Of a DNA stretch of 24,999 nucleotides, positions 1 through 5,597 are shown piece after piece. The notes under the pieces were generated by a model. That model saw only the letters and a program-made list of their open reading frames with translations, did not search any database and was not told the DNA's origin. Source of the DNA: Syntrophopropionicum sp964397525 (GTDB lineage Bacteria; Bacillota; Desulfotomaculia; Desulfotomaculales; Pelotomaculaceae). Positions within the stretch are counted from its first letter, which is position 1, and each line of letters opens with the position of its first letter. The stretch covers positions 1 through 24,999 of the forward strand of contig CAYNIY010000023.1 of NCBI GenBank assembly GCA_964397525.1, read 5' to 3'. The translations under genes were made by a program, and so were the position numbers.

Positions 1-38
1 GGCGAATAAAGCAGCATAATGTTTGCAGAATCCCAAAA
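1..38 (+). pseudogene. Tail of a decayed flagellin-like unit, cut by the window edge
   Basis: Bases 1-38 match bases 667-705 almost exactly, apart from one extra A in the second copy. In the second copy this stretch directly follows a flagellin-like Met-Leu-Ala-Gln-Ala-Asn coding segment. The bases therefore look like the 3' end of a further copy whose body lies left of the window. The match is seen directly. The flagellin origin is inferred from the two better-preserved copies to the right. Confidence 0.5.
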
Positions 39-132
39 ACCAGAACCAGAACCAGAACCAGAGCTAGAACCAGAACCAGGACCAGAAGCGGAAATCAGAA
101 TCAGTACTGTACCAGACCAGAACCGGAATTAA
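19..132 (+). repeat. Low-complexity Pro-Glu hexamer repeat, possible 37-codon open frame
   Basis: Bases 38-91 are built from an imperfect 6-base unit (CCAGAA) repeated head to tail. Read from the ATG at 19 they give a run of Pro-Glu dipeptides, followed by an acidic then basic tail and a stop at 130-132. There is no ribosome binding site before the ATG, and the start lies inside the decayed flagellin tail. I read it as a slippage-prone simple repeat inside gene debris rather than a gene. A short Pro-Glu linker left over from a larger surface protein is the alternative. Confidence 0.4.
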
Positions 133-230
133 TACAGGACCAGTGAGACCATTATAATGAGACGGATACCCTGCAGCGACCCGTAAAACAGCCATGAAAG
201 CGCTGGTAAAACTAATGGATGATTAAAAAA

Positions 231-705
231 GAGAAACTATAATCGATATGCACCGCCTGCTGCTGACAGAATACGAACAAAAGCATTCAGTAGTTCTTGA
301 GGCAAGGCAGGTACCAAAAGTTGACGACTTACACATTATTTTCACTTTAAATGCAGTAACAATACGGACACAAAACATACACTTTACAAAACGCCAATAA
401 CAAACAATAACAGCTCACAATATAACTACTACTGTAAGAATTAAAGGCGGAAAAATGAAGTGTTGTCAGCCCCACCAGTCGTTGACAAGATTTACAGCCC
501 GGCGTAAATGCCATGAAACGAAATGCAAACGATAATCAGGACATATTAAAGAAAACCTTGTATCCGCCGAGTTTTCTACCACACCGCGACATGGACATAA
601 GCGAAGGGATGATGGCACAGACCGCAACAACCGGCCACACTCGGACGCGACGGCCATGCTGGCCCAGGCGAATAAAAGCAGCATAATGTTTGCAGAATCC
701 CAAAA
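231..705 (+). pseudogene. Decayed flagellin-like unit, copy A
   Basis: The unit opens with 40 bases (231-270) identical to the start of copy B. Near 340 the DNA reads like Leu-Asn-Ala-Val, the conserved N-terminal region of flagellins. Bases 551-571 read Glu-Asn-Leu-Val-Ser-Ala-Glu, bases 585-623 read RDMDISEGMMAQT, and bases 656-673 read MLAQAN. These three pieces line up in order with the flagellin C-terminal D0 consensus (ENLxSAESRIRDxDMAxEMM, then AMLAQANQ). They lie in different frames, so at least two frameshifts separate them. The unit is about 475 bp, roughly half or less of a normal flagellin gene, so the central part is missing. Open frames on the opposite strand here are shadows. 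Confidence 0.7.
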
Positions 706-709
706 AAAA

Positions 710-1284
710 GAGAAACTATAATCGATATGCACCGCCTGCTGCTGACAGAACACGGATTAGAACTTTTAGTAATCCCTGGGGCAAGGCAGGCAACAAAATT
801 GACGACTCACACAATAGTTGTACTTTAAATGCAGTAACAATACGGACATAAAACACGCTTTAGGAAAACGCCCAATTCAAATAAAACAGCACTCTTTATA
901 ACTACTAATAAAATAATTGAAGGCGAAAAAACTAAAAGCGTTGTCAGCCCCGCCAGTCGTTGACACAATACACAGCCCGGCACTGACGCCGTGAACAAAA
1001 TTGTTGGTAAATCCAAAAATCAGAGATTCGAACAAACAAACATCTCCTTATTAAATTAAATTGGAACATACTGTAAACTAAAAACCGGAATATTCATAGA
1101 AAACCTTGAATTCACCGAATTTATAACTCACCGCGACATGGATATGAGCGAAGGGATGATGGCAAAGACCAAAACAGCAAGCCACTCCCGGGATGCGACA
1201 ACCATGCTGGCCCCAGGTGAATTAGAGCAGCAGAATGTTTGCAGCATTGCAGCCTCCAAAATAATAGATGTTAACACCATGTAA
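710..1284 (+). pseudogene. Decayed flagellin-like unit, copy B
   Basis: This is the second tandem copy. The first 40 bases repeat copy A at an offset of 479, and the 3' part is offset 547, so the copies differ by about 70 bp of insertion or deletion. The C-terminal part is still in one frame from 1060 to the TAA at 1282-1284: Glu-Asn-Leu at 1099, RDMDMSEGMMAKTK from 1132, Met-Leu-Ala at 1204, and QQNV just after, matching the flagellin ending MLAQANQQPQNVLQLL. No start codon with a ribosome binding site precedes it, and the N-terminal region is broken by stops. The hairpin at its 3' end is probably the old flagellin terminator. Confidence 0.7.
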
Positions 1285-1311
1285 GCCGGTCCTCTTGGAC
1301 CGGCTTACATG
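1278..1311 (+). terminator. Perfect 15-bp hairpin, probable relic flagellin terminator
   Basis: The arms 1278-1292 and 1297-1311 are perfect inverted repeats around a 4-base loop (TCTT). The stem is GC-rich in the middle (GCCGGTCC). No T-run follows on the + strand, so it is not a classic intrinsic terminator now. The stop codon of the flagellin-like frame lies within the left arm. Strong hairpins just after flagellin genes are common and often stabilise the mRNA. Confidence 0.5.
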
Positions 1312-1379
1312 ATCATAGAAGGCACAAACAACGGGCAAGCGAATAAGACTTTGTTACCTTAAAAACTTCAAATGGAGGA

Positions 1380-1407
1380 TTGTCTTTATATTTAAAGAAT
1401 ATATTAG
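1380..1407 (+). promoter_or_regulatory. Weak candidate sigma-A promoter
   Basis: TTGTCT at 1380-1385 and TATTAG at 1402-1407 are separated by 16 bases. Each box matches the consensus at 4 of 6 positions. It would start transcription near 1414, just ahead of the preferred start of the next gene at 1439. The region is AT-rich, so chance matches are likely. Confidence 0.3.
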
Positions 1408-1438
1408 TAATATGTGGGATAAGGCAGGTGGGCAGATA

Positions 1439-2014
1439 ATGAGGTTTATTTATCTTTCAACTACCAAGGAAAAAGGTGATTTTGAAACAATTGAAAAAGC
1501 GGTTAAATATTTTGAAGCCTTTATCTCAGAACCAGAAAAGGATTTTAATTTCAAAAGCAAAATCAGCAGGAAGAATTTCAGCCTGCATGAAGATATATTT
1601 TTTCTAAAAACAGCCAAAAGAAACGATAAGAACACATATATAGTCGTTGCATATGGCAGGTCCAGCACTACTGTCCTGGCACAAACAAAAACAGGTTACG
1701 AAAATTACCCCTATTATTTCAGGCTGGAACCCAAATGCATGAAAATATTTCCGGATGGGATAGATATTGAATATTTTAATAGTTTTATATATGAGAACAA
1801 AATCAGGGGGATCATAAAACCAGATTTTTTTACAAGCAACATCTCACATGGGAGATACATCGGCTCACCAGCCTGGAGATACTTTAAGGGTGAGGACGCA
1901 GAGCGTATCATGGTCTGGTTCAAGGATTTTCTATTTGATAATACGGCCTATTTTGTTAACGAACAAAAAAAATTCTGCAATCAAATCAATAATTTATTTT
2001 GTGGAGCCGTATAG
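1439..2014 (+). CDS. Unrecognised 191-residue protein
   Basis: I do not recognise this family. The start at 1439 is chosen over the ATG at 1412 because GGTGG lies 6-7 bases ahead of it, while nothing precedes 1412. The product is soluble-looking, with no signal peptide or membrane segment, and is rich in aromatic and basic residues. It has a central stretch typical of alternating beta strands (TYIVVAYGRSS) and a C-terminal segment rich in Trp, Phe and Tyr. Codon use is more AT-rich than in the genes downstream. It ends 28 bases before the Nudix gene on the same strand, so the two may be cotranscribed. A nucleic-acid-binding or defence-related role is possible, but nothing in the sequence shows it. 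Confidence 0.6.
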   Translation: MRFIYLSTTKEKGDFETIEKAVKYFEAFISEPEKDFNFKSKISRKNFSLHEDIFFLKTAKRNDKNTYIVVAYGRSSTTVLAQTKTGYENYPYYFRLEPKCMKIFPDGIDIEYFNSFIYENKIRGIIKPDFFTSNISHGRYIGSPAWRYFKGEDAERIMVWFKDFLFDNTAYFVNEQKKFCNQINNLFCGAV

Positions 2015-2042
2015 AACCGGAATTGAAAGAAGTTGGTTGATT

Positions 2043-2486
2043 ATGGAAGAACCCAAAATCAAGCTCCTGGCGGTTATGCAGCACCTGGTCATCCTGAACC
2101 GGAAAGAAGTCCTGCTGCTTCGTTATTCAGGCTACCGGGGTAAGGGTGTGGAAGGTCTTTGGGGTTTGCCCGGAGGTCATTACATATCAGGTGACCCAAC
2201 TGAGGATTTGCTCAGGGAGGTCAAGGAGGAAACGGGCCTCAGCCTGGGGGGAAGCCCTCGCTTAGTGAAGAACTATGTGGTGTTGTTTCCGGACGGGATA
2301 GAAAGGTATGGGGTGTTTTACCTGTATAATTTAAGAAGCGTCGGCAGGCCTGTGGTCGCGCTCAGCAGGGAACACACTGAATACCTTTGGGCAGGACGGG
2401 ATGACCTGGATATATCTATTATCAGCCCTTACCAGAGGATGATGGTGGAAGAAACACTGGAATCAACACATATAATGAATTATTAA
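2043..2486 (+). CDS. Nudix hydrolase, 147 aa
   Basis: Nudix enzymes hydrolyse nucleoside diphosphates linked to another group, in the cytosol, using Mg2+ held by the Nudix box. Here the box spans residues about 44-66: GLPGGHYISGD, then REVKEETGL. The metal-binding REVKEE core is complete. The loop between PGG and REV is one residue shorter than in the usual GGxxExGE form, so the upstream conserved Glu is out of register. I start it at the ATG at 2043. A longer frame back to 1848 overlaps the preceding gene and has no Nudix content. The ribosome binding site is weak (AAAGAAG, about 9-11 bases before the ATG). The substrate cannot be told from the sequence. The length is normal for a single-domain Nudix protein. 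Confidence 0.88.
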   Translation: MEEPKIKLLAVMQHLVILNRKEVLLLRYSGYRGKGVEGLWGLPGGHYISGDPTEDLLREVKEETGLSLGGSPRLVKNYVVLFPDGIERYGVFYLYNLRSVGRPVVALSREHTEYLWAGRDDLDISIISPYQRMMVEETLESTHIMNY

Positions 2487-2508
2487 AAACATATCGAGGA
2501 GATTTAAT

Positions 2509-3051
2509 ATGAGCTGGCTGAAAAGATTTCATGATGAACATGCGGCTGTTGATTTTGTTTTAACTAAACTGGAAGGGAATTTAAAAGATATCGAACACGG
2601 AGAATCCGGTGCTAACGTAATCTGGGAATTAAAAGAGTTTGCAGAGATTATCATAAATGTGATCATTCCTCATTTTAAAGCGGAGGAAAAGGAAGTATAT
2701 CCTGAAGCAGCAAAGTTAAGTGAGGATAAGGAATTTATAGCAAGCCTTTATGATGAACACAATTTGCTATACGATGCTTTTGAAGGCTTTATTGGCGCCC
2801 TGGGCAAAGAGAACCTTGGAGCGGAACTTCAGCAGGGTGACAAACTGGCACAGATTATCTCCAAATCCAGAAATATTGATAAAATTGAAGTACCAAAAAA
2901 CCTTGATCAACTGCCGGAGAAGCCTGAAACATTAGATGTTGACATAAATGGCCTGCTCCATCACGGTTATAACATTATCAGGTTTTTAGGGAGTCATATA
3001 AATAAAGAGGAAAAACAGCTCTATGAAATAATGAACAAGAAAAGCAACTGA
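2509..3051 (+). CDS. Hemerythrin-like HHE-domain protein, 180 aa
   Basis: This is a helical non-haem di-iron protein of the hemerythrin HHE family, usually linked to oxygen or nitric oxide sensing, iron-centre repair or iron storage. The likely ligands are visible in order: His11 in FHDEH, His55 with Glu59 and Glu60 in HFKAEEKEVYP, His84 in YDEHN, His151 or His152, and His163 with Glu167 or Glu168 in SHINKEEKQLY. There is no signal peptide. An AGGAGA ribosome binding site lies before the ATG. It begins 22 bases after the Nudix gene and probably shares its transcript. In a strict anaerobe an oxygen or nitrosative stress role is the natural guess, but this is not shown here. Confidence 0.88.
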   Translation: MSWLKRFHDEHAAVDFVLTKLEGNLKDIEHGESGANVIWELKEFAEIIINVIIPHFKAEEKEVYPEAAKLSEDKEFIASLYDEHNLLYDAFEGFIGALGKENLGAELQQGDKLAQIISKSRNIDKIEVPKNLDQLPEKPETLDVDINGLLHHGYNIIRFLGSHINKEEKQLYEIMNKKSN

Positions 3052-3058
3052 AAATATT

Positions 3059-3604
3059 TTAATATAATTTTATTGAAGGGTGGATCACAACCATTTCATT
3101 TTTCAGGCTCAATTTGGCAATTTCCAGATTGTTTAACAAAAAACCGAGTTTATTTTGCAGCGCCTGGCTGAAGCCGGGCATTTTATTGAAGTCTACTAGA
3201 ATCCTGTCCTCGTATATTGATAAGTAATCGAACATATTGACCAAGCCTTCCGGCGCACCGGCACTTTTGGCTGACGCCCGATCAATCTCCGCCGATATTT
3301 TTGTCTTAAGGTTGATGCCGTAAACCGAAACGGCAATCGGGCTAAGCATGATCAACTCAACGAAACGGTTATTTCTGTTGAACTCATATTTGCCAAGGGA
3401 CAAATCAAGGTTAAGGTAGACAGGTGTGCTCTCACCAGCCATGATCTCAACCGTAAATCTAAGAATATCTTCAGCGATAGAGATGTCTATTTCTCTGACG
3501 ACAGAGTTTTCCGCCAATTTTTCTTTAATCAGCTTGTTAATAAGATCCTGATGGATTGTGATGCTGCCGCTCATCAGGTTTTTTAAGTTTTTTAATAAGT
3601 TCAT
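3059..3604 (-). CDS. Unrecognised 181-residue protein downstream of the aldolase
   Basis: I do not recognise the family with confidence. The protein starts with a short basic segment (MNLLKNLKNLM), then alternates hydrophobic and charged residues in a pattern typical of beta sheet. It has no cysteine, signal peptide or clear membrane segment. The C-terminal part contains two amphipathic stretches (GFSQALQNKLGFLLNNLEIA). Such a layout could fit a lipid-binding or membrane-associated fold, but this is only a guess. It lies 13 bases after the aldolase gene on the same strand and is almost certainly cotranscribed with it. It converges with the hemerythrin gene, whose stop lies only 7 bases away, and I see no terminator hairpin between the two. 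Confidence 0.75.
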   Translation of the reverse strand: MNLLKNLKNLMSGSITIHQDLINKLIKEKLAENSVVREIDISIAEDILRFTVEIMAGESTPVYLNLDLSLGKYEFNRNNRFVELIMLSPIAVSVYGINLKTKISAEIDRASAKSAGAPEGLVNMFDYLSIYEDRILVDFNKMPGFSQALQNKLGFLLNNLEIAKLSLKNEMVVIHPSIKLY

Positions 3605-3617
3605 TTCACTTTCACTT

Positions 3618-4166
3618 TCACTTTAGAGTTCGCGTCAGATAAATAATTCGGCATACACTTTCCAGGCAGGAAGTCCAGTGATAGGCTTCCTCCAGGGTGT
3701 GCCCAACTGCAAAGCTGCCGTGCCCGCGCACAATTACGATTTTATGTTTTTTTAATAAAGAGGGCAATTTTTCTTCTACCTCGGGAGAACCGATTGTACA
3801 TTTCGCACAAAGTACGGGTATCTTGTCCAGCAGAAAGGCGCCCTCGGAATCCATCGGAATTATTTCTTCTTCCAGCAAAGAAATGCTGATCGCATGAACC
3901 GGGTGGGCGTGGACTATGGCCTGAGCGGGGGTGCCCCTGTAAACAGCCCTGTGCACTCCGATTTCCATGGAGGCCAGAACAGTGTTTGCATCATTTGTTG
4001 TGAGCCCAGTTTCTATCAAATCCTTATCCTCAAGATAACCCAACATGGAACCGGTTCTGGTGATTATAATCCGGGCGTCCTGGCGCACACTCAGGTTGCC
4101 GCTGTGCGAGTTGTTCAAACCTGTCAGGCAGAGGTCACGCCCGATCCTTTGAAAATCTTTTAACAA
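3618..4166 (-). CDS. Class II aldolase / fuculose-phosphate aldolase family protein
   Basis: This is a zinc-dependent aldolase or epimerase of the FucA/AraD family, acting on sugar phosphates or similar substrates in the cytosol. Counting from the chosen start, the zinc ligands appear as His86 and His88 (HAHPVH) and His149 (RGHGSFA), with the catalytic Glu68 in ASMEIGVHRAVY. The N-terminal NNSHSGNLSVR loop is the family's phosphate-binding segment. I choose the TTG at 4166 because GGGAGG lies 7 bases ahead of it. Starting at the GTG at 4187 would place that ribosome binding site inside the gene. The resulting 182 residues are a little shorter than FucA (about 215). The true substrate is unknown. 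Methylthioribulose-phosphate or fuculose-phosphate aldolase are both possible. Confidence 0.85.
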   Translation of the reverse strand: MLKDFQRIGRDLCLTGLNNSHSGNLSVRQDARIIITRTGSMLGYLEDKDLIETGLTTNDANTVLASMEIGVHRAVYRGTPAQAIVHAHPVHAISISLLEEEIIPMDSEGAFLLDKIPVLCAKCTIGSPEVEEKLPSLLKKHKIVIVRGHGSFAVGHTLEEAYHWTSCLESVCRIIYLTRTLK

Positions 4167-4437
4167 AGTATATCCTCCCATCAGCACCAGGCCAGTCTCA
4201 TAATGTTTAGAATAGTTCTTTATACAAGATTACATCCCTTTTTTGTGTGAATGGTTTTTAAATTATATTTTAATTACTTTAAATGAATATTGTTGTTCCT
4301 AAAACACCCGAGGAAACAACGAAGGAGCTTTTTTAGGTCTGTGTTCTTTTTATGAAGGAAACCGCGGCCTTCTGTATAAACTTATTAAGAAGGGTTGTTA
4401 AACTACACAGGCAATGTTATTTGTGCGAGGTATGATC

Positions 4438-5235
4438 ATGTCAAATCAAAAACCGATAGGATTTTTTGATTCGGGAGTCGGAGGACTTTCAGTGATGCAA
4501 GAGGTGCGCCGTTTGCTCCCGGGAGAAAGCCTTATTTATTTTGCTGACTCAGCACACTGCCCTTATGGGGCCAAACCGGTTGAAGTTATACAGCGCAGAG
4601 CCTTTGCGATATGTGATTTTCTGCTGGGGCGGGACGTGAAATTAATTGTGATAGCCAGCAACACGACATCTATTGCCGCTCTTGACGCAGTGCGCGGACA
4701 GTACAGTGTTCCCGTTATTGGCATAGAACCCGCAATAAAGCCAGCGGCTTCAGTAACCAGAAATGGCAGGATCGGAGTCATCGCCACCGGTGTAACTCTC
4801 GCCGGAGAAAGATTTGACTCACTGGTGAAAAGGTTTGGAGATGGACTGGAGATATATACTCAACCGTGTCCGGGATTAGTTGAAGCAGTTGAGTCCGGCA
4901 GGTGTGGAGACGCGGAAACTGAAGCGCTGCTTGGCCGCTATCTGGATAAACTGCTGGCAAATGGTGTGGATACAATAATTCTTGGCTGCACGCACTACCC
5001 CTTTTTAAGGCCTTTAATTGAAAAACTGGTTGGCCGCGATATAAAAATAATTGACAGCGGCGAGGCAGTGGCCAGACAGGTGGCCCGGGTGCTGGAGAAA
5101 AAAAACCTGGCAGCTGATGACAGACAGGCCGGCAGTGAATTGTTTTTCACCAGTGGTGATCCTGAGAATGCAGGCCCAGTAATGCGCCTTCTATGGGGAA
5201 AACCAGATCTGGTTGTGAGCCGGGAGAAATTTTAG
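4438..5235 (+). CDS. murI: Glutamate racemase MurI with Ser at the first catalytic Cys
   Basis: MurI interconverts L- and D-glutamate for peptidoglycan synthesis, using two cysteines without a cofactor. Of the family motifs, DSGVGGLS (residues 11-18), YFADSAHCPYG and LGCTHYPFL (Cys184, His186) are present. At position 74, where the family has Ala-Cys-Asn-Thr, the gene reads Ala-Ser-Asn-Thr (codon AGC at 4657-4659). In studied MurI enzymes this Cys is one of the two acid/base residues, and Ser substitutions strongly lower racemisation. The start at 4438 is preferred over 4414 because CGAGGT lies 6 bases ahead. The length of 265 residues is normal. Downstream are a small Cys-rich gene and a membrane protein. 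A true assignment as a racemase is less certain because of the substitution. Confidence 0.88.
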   Translation: MSNQKPIGFFDSGVGGLSVMQEVRRLLPGESLIYFADSAHCPYGAKPVEVIQRRAFAICDFLLGRDVKLIVIASNTTSIAALDAVRGQYSVPVIGIEPAIKPAASVTRNGRIGVIATGVTLAGERFDSLVKRFGDGLEIYTQPCPGLVEAVESGRCGDAETEALLGRYLDKLLANGVDTIILGCTHYPFLRPLIEKLVGRDIKIIDSGEAVARQVARVLEKKNLAADDRQAGSELFFTSGDPENAGPVMRLLWGKPDLVVSREKF

Positions 5236-5289
5236 GTGCACTGCAGTAAAGAACAATAACACCAACAGCGCAGAAATATCGAAGGTGAA

Positions 5290-5463
5290 ATGATGACATG
5301 CAGGGACTGCGTCTTTTTTAAAGCCTGGAAATCATTTGGCGCGGCTATGTGCGAGGCAACAAAAAAACCTGTGGAGCCACTGGCAAGAGCCTGTGAAAAC
5401 TTTATTCCAAAGGGTGAATATAACGAGTGGGGAGAAAAAGAAGGCGGTGAAACTTGCCGCTGA
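5290..5463 (+). CDS. Small Cys-rich protein, 57 aa
   Basis: This short gene encodes a soluble protein with a CRDC pair at the N-terminus and further cysteines at AMCEA, ARACEN and near the C-terminus (TCR). That spacing suggests a small zinc or iron-sulphur binding module. Two adjacent ATG codons (5290 and 5293) follow GAAGGTGAA. The second has the better spacing. It starts 54 bases after murI on the same strand and may be cotranscribed. I do not assign a family. A frame on the opposite strand covering the same bases has no ribosome binding site and is taken as a shadow. Confidence 0.65.
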   Translation: MMTCRDCVFFKAWKSFGAAMCEATKKPVEPLARACENFIPKGEYNEWGEKEGGETCR

Positions 5464-5515
5464 ATAAGCATATGAATTATATGTCCAAGCGGCGAGGTTA
5501 GTATTGCTTAATTAT

Positions 5516-5544
5516 TTTACAAACGATTCAGCATCAGATAGAAT
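5516..5544 (+). promoter_or_regulatory. Sigma-A type promoter before the deacetylase-like gene
   Basis: TTTACA (5516-5521) and TAGAAT (5539-5544) each match the consensus at 5 of 6 positions and are spaced by 17 bases. Transcription would begin near 5551. This rules against the TTG at 5550 as the gene start and supports the starts at 5598 or 5604. Confidence 0.6.
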
Positions 5545-5597
5545 AGGCCTTGAACCGGCTTTGCAAAATGTATTTTCATAATTTAAGAAGGTTGAAG

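Noticed and set aside
38..100. CRISPR-like repeats
   Set aside because: The repeats are 6 bases long with no spacers, so this is a simple coding-type repeat.
466..753. Open frame on the - strand over flagellin copy A
   Set aside because: It lies over the + strand flagellin motifs, has no ribosome binding site and resembles no protein family.
825..1016. Open frame on the - strand over flagellin copy B
   Set aside because: It lies across the repeat unit, has no counterpart in copy A and no ribosome binding site, and its hydrophobic look comes from AT-rich antisense DNA.
1848..2042. N-terminal extension of the Nudix gene
   Set aside because: It overlaps the preceding gene in another frame and adds no Nudix-like sequence. 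The ATG at 2043 fits the family start.
4188..4413. Promoters in the gap between the aldolase gene and murI
   Set aside because: Several AT-rich boxes exist on both strands, but none combines two good boxes with a 16-18 base spacer, so none is reported. No gene is seen in the gap.
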